Source of the DNA: Selaginella moellendorffii
Taxonomy: Eukaryota; Streptophyta; Lycopodiopsida; Selaginellales; Selaginellaceae
Assembly: GCF_000143415.4 (NCBI RefSeq)
Contig: NW_003314372.1
Location: 433,676 to 497,675, forward strand
Direction: 5' to 3'
DNA: 64,000 nt
Shown: positions 46,753 to 59,696 of the stretch, one piece after another
Numbering within the stretch: position 1 is the stretch's first letter
Layout of the letters: each line of letters opens with the position of its first letter
Translations under genes and position numbers: made by a program
Notes under the pieces: generated by a model
What the model saw: only the letters and a program-made list of their open reading frames with translations
What the model was told of the DNA's origin: nothing
Database searches by the model: none

Positions 46753-47496
46753 ATTTATGCCCCAGGCAGTAAGAAACAATGCCAAAAGGCTAAGCCTTGC
46801 CTCAAAAGCTCCATAATTGCTGTAACAAAGTCCTTGTCCTTGGTGATGACCCTAACATCCTCAGCCATATACATCCAGGGCCTTCACTCTGAGATAGTAC
46901 ATCCTTAAGCTGGATGGCATAAAGCACTTTACACACAGTTGCAGCCACAATCAATAAGCTGCTTTACAAATGCATTACTTCATATGGACCAGAATGTGCT
47001 TGGCACACATATCGGCAGTAAAGTGTTCTACCACTCACTTGATGGAAAGATAATTCAAACAAAGACTTAATCTCCTATCTTTTACACACCACTAGAATCT
47101 CATCAAGTTCTGTGCCAGACCAATTGCCTCTAAATCAGGTTTTCCATGGTAGAGACAGGTGGTTTTGAAACAAATTTCTCACACGTCCCACACATCTTTG
47201 ATCAAATGCAATCCAACCTTGAACCTAAAAGTGTCAAAGACCATGGGAAAAGCCACTAAAGCCTCTGCATATAGAGTATTTAAGGAGTTCTTCACATTGG
47301 ATAGCCACACCCTTTGACACCAGCATCAACATTAGCTCTTAGATCCCAATGTGGCAAAATTATAGCTGAAGCAGAGGTTGGTGTAGCCGTTGGAGGTAGT
47401 GTCAAGAAGGTGGAGGGCCAAGACTCAGGCTTATAGGCCTCGGAGATAGAAATCAAGAGGACGTTTGTCAAACCCGAGGGCAGCAAGTGGTTTGAC
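46753..47496 (-). other. decayed sequence, unassigned
   Basis: Minus-strand frames contain short coding-like runs (EDVRVITKDKDFVTAIMELL near 46850), but no domain is recognised and stops are frequent. It may be retroelement-derived. Confidence 0.3.
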
Positions 47497-48284
47497 TTGG
47501 AACTGGAGGCTTTAACACTTCGAAGCAACGCCCACCACTCCGGTTTCACCGCATCACAGCACCACATTGAGCAAAGCCACTGCCAGATGAAGAATCCAGG
47601 AGGCTATGGCAGCACACAAGTTCCTGACCAGCCCCAGCAACAAACGCAAGTACTCCAGGCAGAGAAGCGAGGGATGATTGAAATGGTGTCCAAGACCATT
47701 GCAGAGTTGGGAGGATCACAGCTCCGACTCCAGTGCAATCCGAAACTCAAAGCACTCTCGCAGCGCTGGAAGGAAAACAAGGCAACAGTTTGTCCATATA
47801 GGCAGTGGGAGGACTCGAAGGCAAAGTGAGTGCTCTCGACCAGATCAGTGAGCTCAAGAGCGACATCAACGAGCTCAAGGGAGATATCAGAGACGACATT
47901 GATGGCTTGCATGGAGAAGTACATGTGGTCAGGAAAGGGCTTGAGAGTGTCACATCCTTGGTGAAAATCACTATGAAGGGGATGAGGTGGCCGACACCAG
48001 CAACCACTTCAAGTGTCGAGCTGACTCACAAGGAAGAGGAAATCAAGTGGCTCAAGAAGGAGAGCGACAACCTCCATGTGCAGAACTTGGGCCATCAGAC
48101 CACTATCCAGGTTCTCACGAGGACAACAAAGGAGAAATATCGCAGGATCCAGTACTTGGAAGAGGACATCGACGCAATTGATCCAGATCCAGAGATAGAG
48201 GTAGGCAATGAGGGACCTCAAAACATGAAAGAATGTCCAATAGGAGGAGTGAGGACACGGCCTAGAACTTTTCTGGGGGAGTGA
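47497..48284 (+). pseudogene. gag-like coiled-coil ORFs, frame-shifted
   Basis: Two overlapping frames (47497-47829 and 47805-48284) form one coding-like tract. The second has regular coiled coil (SELKSDINELKGDIRDDIDG, THKEEEIKWLKKESDNLH) like the N-terminal part of plant gypsy gag proteins. No zinc knuckle is visible. An integrase fragment 200 bp downstream supports a retroelement origin, but a host gene cannot be excluded. Confidence 0.4.
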
Positions 48285-48482
48285 AAAACAGAATTTCTTT
48301 GAAGTGTTTCTGCTTATGACAAGCACAAATCATGCATAGGATTGCAGCAAATGGTTACAAGGCGCTTATAAGCATACTAGGTATATAAGGAAATACTTAG
48401 AATGTTTCCTTAACCCCTTTCCACATATGTACTTGCATTCTACTTTTATCCACACTACACTCCATTAACCCAATCTTTGAGT

Positions 48483-48735
48483 GGCTTCATGGTGGTAGAC
48501 CATTTTACTAAGGTGGCAAGGTTTGTTCCACTGTCAACAACAAGTGGCAAAACAGGTGGCAGATCTGTTCTTTGCTGAAATTGTTCAATTTCACAGACTG
48601 CCAAAAGAGATTATCTCGAATAGGGACTCCAAGTTTGTCAGCAACTTCTGGCAAGAGGTGTTCCAACTCTTGGGAGTAAAGCTGAATTACTCCTCATGCC
48701 ACCTCATCAAAACCATCTGTCTGAATGCAACCTTC
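48483..48735 (+). pseudogene. gypsy integrase core fragment
   Basis: Two frames carry DHFTKVARFVPL followed by ADLFFAEIVQFHRLPKEIIS and SNRDSKFVSNFWQEVFQLLG, the D...D region of the retroviral-type integrase core. It is frameshifted and cut before the catalytic Glu. Confidence 0.75.
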
Positions 48736-50820
48736 TAAAAGGTATAGCTCATGGCATATAAATTGCTCAAAATATACACCACGTGGCATACCCTATAAAC
48801 CCACCCTAAACCCTATGCCTGTATATGGCATATTGCATTCCATATATTGAGCCAGTGTGCCATCTTAGAGCATGTGGAATAACACGTGGTGATATAAGTT
48901 ACTACAAAAAAAAAACAACTCAAAAACATCCAAATTTAACCCAAAGATAAGTTGGCAAGATTACATTTATAACCATGATACCAAGCTCAAAATATGTTAT
49001 GTGACTCTTAAAAAACCACTAAAAACGACATATGTTCCATGGTATGAACAGTGTGCCATGTGTCACCCACTTGTAGAAGTCTTCTCGCGAAACTTGAAAA
49101 AAAAAGTAAGAAAAAATCACCACTTTTTCATTGTTGATGTGGCAGAAGTTGCACCACTCCCAGATTCTAAGCCCAAACACTAATATATGATGAAAGCCCA
49201 AAGCATGTGTCTCCCAAGGGGGGGGCGCTATGGGGGGTTCCAAAACTATAGTAAGGATCGTGTGGGTGTCGGAGGAGTCGGGTAGCCAAGGTGGAGTCTG
49301 AGTCTAAGTCCAAGTTCAAGTCCAAATCCAGGTGAGCAAGTGCTCTACACATGGTATACTGTGTGTGGGGCGAGCTCAAAGTGGGCTTTGGCTTTGGCTT
49401 GTGGCTCTGCTTTTGCTACCCACAACATCACACTCCTTGCTCACCACCACAATGTGCATTGGGACAGGTCCTAGTGAAATCCAGGAGACTTGGTCAGACC
49501 TGAGGTCAGGATCTTTGCATGCAGTGGTGGTGGGCTGGTTGGCAGTTAATCCTCTTGATGTGGTGGTGTGTGCCTTTGGTAGGACTACACACCCATTGCT
49601 GTGGTGCAACACATGCGCTTGTGACGGTGGTTGCATGCATTGTATCATGGTTTAAGGGCATAAGGATTGTGCACAGCAGAGACACAACTCATGAGGGTCT
49701 TGATAGAAGTCTAGGTGCGATATTTATTCTGTGATCTGGAAAGTTTTTCATCACTGTCTTGCTCATAGATCTTTAGCAACTAGGAGAGTTTTTCCCATAT
49801 CAGAGTGGGCAGGATTGTCAAAGTTGAAAAGCACCCAAATGCAGATTCTTTGCATCTTGAAGAAATTGATATTGGTGGAGACACTCCAACAACAATTGTT
49901 AACAGTTTGGTAAAAAAACCATAAGTTCTTTTTGAAATAGATAAATTGCATGCAGAAAAGCAAGAAGATGCTGCGACTTCAAAAACTGGAAACTATAGAG
50001 TAGGAGCAACAAGATGATGAAGGAGTTCCCGGGTAGGGTGAGCACGTTCCCGCCCAGAACGAGTGAGCCAGGCGTTAGCCTGGCGAGTGCAATATGGAGG
50101 GAATGAGCGAGCCCCTGCCCAGGAAACGGCCTTAACAGGCTGTGGCAAGGCCATTAACAAACATGTGGAATAACGTTATTTGAGGATGAGAGGGTTCTCC
50201 AGAACTGGCAGCTGGCAGCTGGGTTCTGGAGAACCTGGCAGTTGTCAGCCACATTCTCACAGAGAACCTAGCTTCATCCGATGGTTGCCAATGGCTAGAT
50301 CAAGTTAATAGGCAAGCCACAGCCTATTAAGAGTGGATGTTTATGAGGTGCATGTAGATATGAGCAATTGCCTCTAATACTAAAAAATGTCTCAATTGAT
50401 CATAGTGGGTTTAATAGATTTTAGAGTTGAGAAATCAATCTTCATCAAACCTACCTTACTTAATGTAATTTATAAATCAACAAATCCAAATTTTAAAATT
50501 TTTGATTGGAGACAATCTTGTGGATAAATATTTTTAGATAGCAATCTATCTAAAAAATGGACTAGCAAAAACTAGAAAAACTAAATGATTAAAAAGTATT
50601 AAAATAAAATATTCTAAATATTAATATTTTTTATTCATTTATTGTTTATTTGAAGAGGTTTAGGGTGTCAATAGAGTTACAAATTCAAATGATAGTGTTA
50701 ATTCAAGATGATTGCATAAACTAAGAATCTCTGCTTTACTATATGCTATGTATATATTATATGTTATCTCTCAATTCCATTCTCACCTGGAGGACTCGGG
50801 TGGTTACTATTTGATCACTT
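48736..50820. other. repeat-poor intergenic DNA with an LTR scrap
   Basis: At 49190-49325 there is an isolated copy of the LTR module (GAAAGCCCAAAGC, TCCCAAGGGGGGGG, AAAACTATAGTAAGGAT) followed by a few GAGTCT-type units, an LTR relic of the I/II/III type. A 13-bp inverted repeat lies at 50193-50235. ORFs near 49332-49734 lack coding character. The rest is AT-rich. Confidence 0.45.
50193..50235. repeat. perfect 13-bp stem hairpin
   Basis: GGTTCTCCAGAAC (50193-50205) and GTTCTGGAGAACC (50223-50235) are exact reverse complements around a 17-base loop containing the tandem GGCAGCT GGCAGCT. The CAG-rich motif repeats once more downstream. Its role is unknown. Confidence 0.6.
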
Positions 50821-51830
50821 TTAAATGACTGCCTAGATTAAAACACGTGGCAAAAGGGTTGAAATGCTTTTATTCATTTTTTTGTGATGGTTCTGCCCCA
50901 TAAAGAGGCACTTGTACAGGAGGAGCTTGCTGTTTGTGGATGCAAGGCCACCCAATGCCATCAGCATCTTGCTAAAACCAGGAGCAGAGTTGAGTGAAGA
51001 GCTCGAGTGATGTCTTCCTTCAAAGGCATCCCAATGGTATGGAGTTGTATGGCATCGAGTTGTGTAGAGCTGTGCATGGCTGGAATGCCACAGTCTTTTA
51101 GCTGGATGGGAACTTTCTCATTGCATTTCCTCACAGGACTAGACTCAAAACAGTCTTCAAGCTGGGCTTGGACGACACTTTTGACCAATGCTTTTGGCGA
51201 TCATGACTTGTGCTGGAACTAATGGTATGTAAGTAAATCTGCAAATCTTTTCCTATCTTTTGTGGCATTCATGCTTCCCTTTTGGCCTTGATGCTGGTAC
51301 TCCCTGTCCTATTGGATTTGAGAGAGTTGGCAAGCAGTAGCAAAGAAATCAGACTTGAGAGAGAGCTGGCAAGCAAAGATCCATGGAGCTAGAAGCAAAG
51401 ATCTTGGAGGAGATGGGAATGAAAAGCTTGCCTTAGTCCATCAGTATGTGGGATCTTGCTACTCCCAGGATGGCAAACATTCTTCCAGGAACTTTGTAGA
51501 GCAAATTCACATCTTGTAGCAATTCCAGTGATCACTTGGAGGAGCCTCGTCACTGGACTCCTGCTCGGCCACTTTTGGTTGTAGAAGGGCGTTCCAGTGA
51601 AGGACAATGCATTCCCAGTGGCCATGGTGATGCCCATGGTGGTGAGCCCCCAAGTCCAGTCGAATTGGACCTAGATGATGATTGTGAGTGTGAGGACACA
51701 GCCCATGTCAGGTGTCATGTACAGGGAGCCGAAGAGCATGCTCAGGTTGCCTCTGTCAAGTTGATTTCCAAAGACAACAACGTTGGATTTGATCTTCACC
51801 TTGAATAGATGAGAAATTTAGTGTTTGACA
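50821..51830 (-). pseudogene. coding-like minus-strand region, unassigned
   Basis: Minus-strand frames at about 51830-51389 include an uninterrupted 82-codon stretch (MGITMATGNALSFTGTPFYN) preceded by a hydrophobic segment ending at a stop. A further frame lies at 51188-50961. I could not build a continuous gene or name a domain. It may be a decayed host gene. Confidence 0.3.
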
Positions 51831-52966
51831 TTTTATCTCAATTGTTTTAGTTCTTGGTAGTTGAGAAGCAAGTGTTCTTGAGAACAGTTACAATGCTCTT
51901 GGGAGTAAGCCTACTTTTCTCATGATGAGATATATAGCCACAAAACTTTATTAGTGTATTGATATTTTAACGCATGATAAATTATATCTTCCCATGCATA
52001 TTATACTTTTGGCCAAGAAGCTATCAATCATTCAATTGCTATTTATATAATCTTTTATGTCCACATATATAACGACTTTTATAACAATTAGCAAGTACTT
52101 TTGAGTGATCTTTCTAAATGTGCTGAACTTTTTACTTGTTAAAAATGTCTTTCCATTTTATAATACAAAATTTAAATAAATAATTCTAAGAATCACATAA
52201 AAACTCATAGTTTTTTTAGTTAATATGATATTTATTGTACTAAAAATTACTTTTCTCCCATGTGTATTCATCTAAAAATTAAACAAAATATACCATTTGA
52301 AATTAAGTTTTTAAAGTGTTATTTACAATAATTAGGTTTCTCAAAACCTTTTGGCATTGAAATATGAAGAAATAAAGGGAAAATAAATAAAACAGTTAAA
52401 TAGCCAAGTGAAAATATAAGTAATTGATGAGTATACAATTGTGTATCAAAATAATTACTAGGAATTTAATGATATTATTTAGGGTCAGTAATTTATTGGT
52501 CAGATTCACTAACTAATTGTAATAACACTTTCATAATTAAAAAACTCTAACCAATTTATTACTATTAATTTTAGTGTTAAGTATATTTTACCTTTACTAC
52601 TTTTTCTAAAGTTAGTGTTACAATCTTTTGACACTCATTTCTAATGGTTTATAAATGGGTTTAAAGCTCTTATTCTTGTAATATAATATTATGATAACAA
52701 GTTTAAGTTTTATTATGAATATAATAATTTTATTTTCTAAGTTTATTGCTAACATTTCTTACTAGATTGATTTTCTGATAGTGCTGTGTAACCAAGTGTA
52801 ATTTACAGTGATATGAATTTAATTAACAAGAAATCTTTTCTAGAAAAGATAAATTATGGCTTGTCTATAAATCAAAAGACCACTAACACCACTATTAAGG
52901 AATTCCCTCAAATTATGATACTTAATCTCATTTTTTATAATAATATTATATTTTAGGTCCATCTTT
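51831..52966. other. AT-rich intergenic DNA, nothing seen
   Basis: Very AT-rich sequence with no ORF, module or element end that I could recognise. Confidence 0.6.
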
Positions 52967-53604
52967 ATAAAACAAAACCTCTGCTCCAAACCCAAAGCAC
53001 GGGCACCCAGGGGTGTCTATCTCTATTGCCTCTCCCCAATGACAAAAAGAAGGCACAGTCCCATAAGAAGCATAACCCACCCCATCGAGAACCATATGCA
53101 TTCTTTAGTTATATATGCTTAGTCCACTGATGATATCAGTATATTTGACCTTTATCATTCACAAAAGAAATTAAATTTATTGATATGACAGTCCCAGTGG
53201 TGTGGATTTGGGACTTTTGGACAAAGTGTGTTGCTTAGAAATTGTTAGGCTCTAGTATTTCTCAATGGAATACAAGTGTTAAAAATAAAATATGACAAAT
53301 ATAGAAATATTATAAGACATTACCAAATAGTGAATCTGAATATTGATATATAAGAATTTAATATTAGGCTTGTAGAAGTTTTTTAGATAATGGATTTAGT
53401 ATATGAAGCAAGAAAGAAGGTAGGAGTATTTTGATATTATAAATGGACTTAACATGTATAACCAAAACATGTATATGGTCCTTGATGTGGTGGGTTACAC
53501 TTCTCATGGGACCATGCTCTCTTCTTGGTGTTGGGGAGAGGCAGTGGGCGATGGACACCCCTTTTGCCAATGGGGCAGGTTTGGAGTAGGGGGTTTGCTT
53601 TTTT
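52967..53604. mobile_element. foldback element with about 160-bp inverted arms
   Basis: The left arm (52967-53130) and right arm (53440-53604) are imperfect reverse complements. Shared blocks include CTCCAAACC, GGGGTGTC, TGCCTCTCCCCAA, GTCCCAT, AACCCACC and ACCATAT in the same order. No ORF is present, so it is a non-autonomous DNA element. Exact ends and target duplication could not be fixed. Confidence 0.72.
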
Positions 53605-53827
53605 AGAACTTGAAACTATAAAGAAAATAATATATAAAAATTTTTAAAAAGAATTTATAAATTTCGCATATTTACAGCCAAGTGTTATATTAATTTTAAG
53701 ATGGATATTGTAGAAAACACTAATATTAAATACTAAAAAACAAAAATAATGATATTTTTAGATATCCCTCAGATTTTAGATAAATATATATATTACAAAA
53801 GATTTTTCTAAACAGTAAAATATTTCT

Positions 53828-54147
53828 TAATATTAATGCTAATATGTATCAAAAGAGTAGCAACATCTTTTATATTTTCATTAATCATAAAAGAGATCAA
53901 ATTTACTGATATGACACTCCTAATGATGTGGATTTCGGACTTTTTGACAAAGTGTGTTACTCAGAATTTGTTAGGCTCCAGCATTTCTTAGCTTCAAGAG
54001 ATTTAAGTAGAGGAATAGTGAATTTAAATATTGATATATAGGAATTTAATAGTAGGTCTATAGAAGGTTTTTAGTTGCATTTAAAGCAAGAAAGAAAGTA
54101 TAAAAGATGTTAGTACTCTTTTGATATGTATATTAGCATTAATATTA
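53828..54147. mobile_element. second foldback element sharing the core of the first
   Basis: Inverted arms of about 46 bp (TAATATTAATGCTAATATG... at 53828-53874 and its complement ending 54147) enclose a core at 53879-54095 that is a direct repeat of 53145-53400 in the neighbouring element (for example TTGACAAAGTGTGTT versus TGGACAAAGTGTGTT). The termini of the two elements are unrelated. Confidence 0.68.
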
Positions 54148-54214
54148 AAAATTAATTTATTTTTTACTAATTAGAGAAATCTTAGGTGATATATATAGTT
54201 CTTCAATTTGGGTA

Positions 54215-55754
54215 CATTCACGTTGTAATCCCACACACTGGGATTAACATTGTTACTTATAGGCATTTATATACCCATCACTAGCCTTGCTAAAATCCCT
54301 TTATAGCTTTGTCCAATTTGGATAGACAGATTTCTCCCATCTCTACAATTTTGGATGTTGGATAGCACCTCCTATCCATTATTCGCTAGAGACTTAGTCC
54401 CTTAGCCTTATCTAATGCCCTTTTGATACTAAACACCACTTCCTAGTGTTTTTACAAAACACTTTAAACACTTTTTTTAAAAAGTGTTTGAGTGTCCCAA
54501 TGATGGCCTTCTTTAATAATGAGTATTCCCTTCACAACATTGATTTACTATATCGCAACATAAGCAATTTATCCCCCATAAGGGGATCTTTAACTTCCTT
54601 ATCCCAATAAAGAGTCTTAGATAGTTACTTTCTACTAATTTAATTAATTTTTTTGCACCTTTTGTTTAGTTGCCTCATAGTTGTCAAGTTTTACAACTCA
54701 TTGCTAGTGCTTCCACACCTCCATCATTATTTGGGTCACCACACTCTAATTGCATGCCTTCCAACTTAGGTTATGCCATTCCCATTTCCATTAAGATTCC
54801 TTTGAGAAGGGTTATCATAAACTCGCTAATTTGATCTCAAGGCATCACACCTTAGCACATTCGGTGCCTCCACATTATCAGCTCCACAAGCCTACTTTTA
54901 TGACACTTCTTACTTATGTCTAGGTCTATCAATGAAATACCCACTATTCACATATTTGGATTTTATGATCCTCCCCATCCTTCGTGGGGCACCACACACC
55001 TCAGTCTAAATGCTTTTACCAATCCCTTAGGACTATTTACTTGAGTCATTCAACTTTTTGGACTTTATTAATCTGATGACTTATAAAGTCTTACTTTTGA
55101 GGTGCTAACTCGCTAGAATAGAAATTCTTGTATTCATATCTTACTCATAAAGACTATCTTTGCATATGTTACTCCAACACTTGATTATTTTTCATTTCCT
55201 ATAGGTTACTTTTGCCCCTTAAGACTATCTGTCCATATGATGAGAATACCAACTCATCCTCTAAGTACACCCCCAACTCCTTGGGTTTGTTTTAGCATTT
55301 ACAAAAGGTAGCCTCGACTACCATTTCAAGGACTTATGTTCTCGTCTGTATTTGACCTCCCATAGTCATTAATTCTAGTCTCAAATTCTAAGCACCAGCC
55401 TCAACTATATAAGAATAATTTTGGGACTTTTTTATTGTTTTGGAGTCTTTATCTTTCCCGTGATCCCAACTATAGTTGTTTATTATAACTACATTAGCTA
55501 GTTTGCTAAGTCAAATACTCATCTAGATCACATCCTCAACTTTTTGAGGGGAACCTTATACTATTCCTAAGATCCCAAAGTTGTTCCCTCATTAGCCTTT
55601 TCTATCCACCACTTTGCCTATAAGTTCACACATGAACTGTAGTGGAGAGTCATATCCTCCCGACTTGCTCTTTGAACCTTCCACTTCTAATACCAATGGT
55701 GATATACTTAAGCACCAATAAAAGTCAGACTAAAGAACAATTACGATAATAAAT
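54215..55754 (-). mobile_element. inverted family I internal region, 5' part
   Basis: This is the reverse complement of about 13795-15490, ending at a degraded primer site next to the LTR at 55755. ORFs are short and not conserved. Confidence 0.75.
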
Positions 55755-57237
55755 TATAAGCAACTAAATTTTCCATTCTACTTTGTTCACTTAACCACAC
55801 CTTCAACCATTTGGAAGAGTCTCACTCACAACCTCCATAAGTCCTATCCCGGACTTGGGGCTTGCTAGCCCCAAGAATGGCATCCTTACCACTAAACCTT
55901 TGCACTTGGTCCAAGTGCTCTATATGTCTGATCCCATGAGTAACACCCAAAGGTAGCACTAACATATCAGCCCGTTATGTTAAGGTTATGCCCATTCACC
56001 TTTGCCACACTAGTTGTCCAACACCACTTGCATCACAATGCTGTCTCTCAAAGATTGGGCCATCCGTCCATGAGTGGTCATATTAGATCCACTCCTTAGC
56101 ATCCTTAGGATGCCCGTAGATATAAGGAACAGCCTTGCTCAATATCCCTTTTTCAGTCCCTACCAAGTTCCTTTCCATCCATAGTTGTGTTCCCCAACAC
56201 TGCCATTGGGTCAAGGCCCACAGGCCTGACCACTATGCCCCATTGGCCTCTGGGACTTCCTTGCCATATGACTGCATCCTTAGTCACCATATAAGAGGAC
56301 TGCTCTTCCTCCTTTTCTTAGTTTGGGACTTTGGGACAACATTTCGAAACACTATGGCATTACATAAGTCTCATGGGTTCTCTTACCTTTGGGTGCTCTA
56401 GCCATGGGCTTAAAGTGAGGTTCTATTGAGATACACCAGGTATCCAAGTAGGTAGTGCCACCCATGTTTGGGCTGAGAGCATCGACCATTCGATCTCCTA
56501 AGGGAACTAAAGCCGGCTCTTGAACACTTTACCAAGCTTCCTCGCTTGTTTGCCTGTATTCACTTTAGCTTTGGACCCCTCGGTGGATATATCATCACCC
56601 AACACCTAGGCATAGCCTTCCTAGGTCACACTAGCCTTTCCTTACCAAACTAGCTCCACTAGGGTCACCTCTACATTCTCCCTACTATACTTTTGGAACC
56701 CCCTATCTCCGCCCTGCCCCCTAGGGGACAATCACTTTGGGCTTTTACCTAACAACCTGTATTAGTATTCGGACTGAGATTCAGACTCGGACTTGGTCTC
56801 AATCCTGGTTTCAAACTCGAACTCGATCTCGGTCTCAGTTTTAGTCTCGGTCTTGGTTCCATCTTGGACTCCATCTTGGGTTCATGTTAGACTCCATCTC
56901 GGGTCCATCTCGGACTCCATCTCAAGTCCATTTCGGACTCTATCTCAGACTCCATCTCATGTCCATCTCTGACTCCATCTCGGGTCCATCTTAGACTCCA
57001 TCTTGGACTTCCACATGTCATGTGTTGGTCCTTTTATGTCCCTTTTTAGAGACTCACTTATAACTCGCTTCATGCTTGTTCCTCGAGCCCTTCGTTGGGA
57101 GTTCCACTCCCGCTCTTGACTTTCCAAATCAGAGTTTTTAGTCCATATATGTTACACTCATTTGGCTTCCGCTTCAGCCACCACCATATGGTACCCTTTT
57201 GGCTCCTTTTTGGGGTCTAAGGATTTTATGTCTCACA
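55755..57237 (-). mobile_element. inverted family I LTR
   Basis: It starts TATAAGCAACTAAATTTTCC and ends TATGTCTCACA, and contains the module (56683-56755) and an inverted array (56765-57015). Internal sequence of the same orientation flanks it on both sides, 5' part to the left and 3' part to the right, so two copies share or once shared this LTR. Confidence 0.8.
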
Positions 57238-58030
57238 TTTTTTAAGTGTTTTTGACTTTTGCATTTCATGTGTTATGCAAACTCCACTTCCCCATCCTAG
57301 GATGTTCTTTACTTAAGGGCACCATCATCTTTTCTTCTATGTTGTGCCACTTTAGGCACTAAGTTCCATTTTTCTATAATTTATGCTAGGGATATCCATG
57401 GCTCTATTATTTGGCTACCTTGCTGCTCCTTCCCTTGGAACTTTCACCTTTGCCAAATTGGAGCATTTGGGAATCCATATTTGAAAACATATTCTTTTTC
57501 CCATAATCTATTAGCATCTAACACATAAGTGTTCCTTATTAAACTTTGTTGTTTTGATTTCTTCTAATGATTTCCATGGCCCAAACTTGGCCACTAGTCT
57601 TTTGCTCTTATTTGTTGATTATTGCACTAAGCATCCTTAAGATATCCTTTTGGTTCCATGTCAAAGGTTTTACTTTGCCAAGTCTAGAGGGTATTCACCC
57701 TTAGAAGGTCTCTTTAGCATTTTCTACTATAGGCTCTTTACATGGCCCAACCTAGTGACAAACCCATGAGTCCCTTTCTTAGACTCAAAATACCATTGCA
57801 TTGTCACAATTTATTTCCCTTAGGTGTCTTTCCCACTTGGTTACTTCAACCAAAGCACATGATTACCAATAGTTGAAATCAACATTTTGAACTAGAAAAT
57901 TTAAGGACTTTGTCCTTTTTTTAGCCATAAAATCACCTAGTAATCTAACATCTACTCCTTAAGAGGCTTGCAATTAGATATTAAGTCTTTCATACATTTA
58001 ACTTGTTGACCATGACCCCAAGGGCATCCC
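57238..58030 (-). mobile_element. inverted family I internal region, 3' part
   Basis: This is the reverse complement of about window 970-1800. It lacks the last about 340 bp before the LTR. At 58030 it is interrupted by the family II element and resumes at 63610. Confidence 0.75.
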
Positions 58031-59461
58031 TATAGTGCACGTGGTTTTCACCCTTTATCCTATGGTATTTTATCATAGGATAACCACAAAGTGGAACCTA
58101 AACCCTTCATGTGCCATGTGTCATATGCCACGTGCCACATGCCACATGTCTAAAGGATAGTGATGCAGAACTCAAGTTTCAAAGCTTTGGGCCACTGAAT
58201 GAAGGAAAGGTGTCAAACTCCTAAGTATAGAGCTAAAAAGTGATGGCACTGGAGAATAAAATGACTCTCGAGCATCCAGCCCAAAGAGTGAAGGGACAAG
58301 AGCACGAAGTGACTTGGAATAATCCTAGAGCATCCAGCATTCTAATGCCAGGACCAGCATGTAAAGTAGAGCCCAACGGATTTTGGTGCTATTTTAGCAT
58401 ACTAGTGGCCTAACACGAGGACTCCACCACCTATCATAGTATGGAGCTTGGGCTTAGACCTAAGCCAGACGTAGAACAAGGACAAGCATGTAAGCGGGAG
58501 TTAGACTATGCCTAAGGTTGATCAGCCATGCCTGACCTACCCACTATCCCAATTATACATTTGGAACCCCTAATAACCCCCTCCCCCCCCCCCCCCTTTG
58601 AGAAACACACGCTTTAGGCTTTCACCCCAAGCCACCATTAGTACCAAGAGTTAGTCTTTGGGACAAGCTTGAAACTTACTAAATATGAAATGTCTTTAGA
58701 TTGCAAATTTGGAATACGAACACCATTATGTTCAAGAAAATCTTTACATTTTGTAAATATGCCAAATGAACAAATCTAGGCACTTTCTATAAATAACATT
58801 TAGGACCAGAATGAGACTAATACAAAGGTATGATAGCAAAGGTGTTTGGCAAACACAGTAAGCTATCATTTAGTGAATATTGAGGGACCAAACTCAATAT
58901 CACAGGGGTTCCCAACACTAGCAAATGCAAGTCAATGAATGAGTTTCTTTAACTAGGTCAAGTATACTTGACTAATAGCACTTAGGAATTCTGTCATTAT
59001 GTTCATCTAGCCAAGTATACACATGAAGACCAGTTTCTCAACTAGCTTAGGCGGAGAATGATAAAGATGCTTTATTTCGTTAAAGTGGGACTTATTCAGT
59101 AAAGTGGGACATTAATTAGCATGTGTCCACATGCCATTTCCTAGTACTTAATTAATATTTATTAATATTTCTATCAGTTTTTTAATTTATTTTTTTATAT
59201 TTCACAATATTATAACACAAAATCATATGAAAAGTTTTTAATTTATAAATTATAAAGTTAAAACTTCAATTTTTTATTGTTGTTATAAAAATGGCATGTG
59301 GCCACACACCATAAGTGGGATAATGAAAAGTCCCACTTTAACGAAATAAAGCATAAAGGATCTAGCAATACCAACCTCTTGTTGTTATGGCAATAAGGAA
59401 AGAATATTTGAAAGGACTAGTCAACAGCTATCTTTTGATATCCAAAGTCACATTCGCAACA
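58031..59461 (-). mobile_element. family II 3' LTR with nested MITE
   Basis: As written it starts TATAGTGCACGTGG, corresponding to TGTAGCGCACCTG at 42826, and ends CATTCGCAACA. The module is at 58550-58628. Without the MITE it is about 1.14 kb. A cluster of CCACGTG/CCACATG motifs lies at 58109-58150. Confidence 0.78.
59067..59354. mobile_element. 288-bp MITE with 27-bp perfect terminal inverted repeats
   Basis: The ends ATGCTTTATTTCG and CGAAATAAAGCAT begin a perfect 27-bp inverted repeat, extended imperfectly to about 75 bp (GTGKCCACATGCCATTT). It is flanked by AAAG at 59063-59066 and 59355-59358. The related LTR at about 63500 has the empty site ATAAAGGATC. The interior is AT-rich and non-coding. 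The superfamily is unclear. Confidence 0.85.
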
Positions 59462-59696
59462 CTCTCCCCCCTTAGGGAAGATTGACGTGCTCGTCGATGC
59501 ATACTCTAGTCTAGAATACAGCCAAAGAAACAACTCAAGAAAAAGTTTACAATATTCACACTTTGTGAGAAATATACTAACTTAAATGAGTTAGGGTAAC
59601 TTCTTTGTCTAATGCGGATGCACTACTAACTCAGACACCTTCTAGCTGTCCCTGACAAGGAAATGGCTAATAGAGTTATTCACCCTTACTGCTCTG

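Noticed and set aside
49332-49734. ORFs of 60-107 codons after the LTR relic
   Set aside because: Overlapping ORFs on both strands with no domain, no splice context and repetitive GTGG composition.
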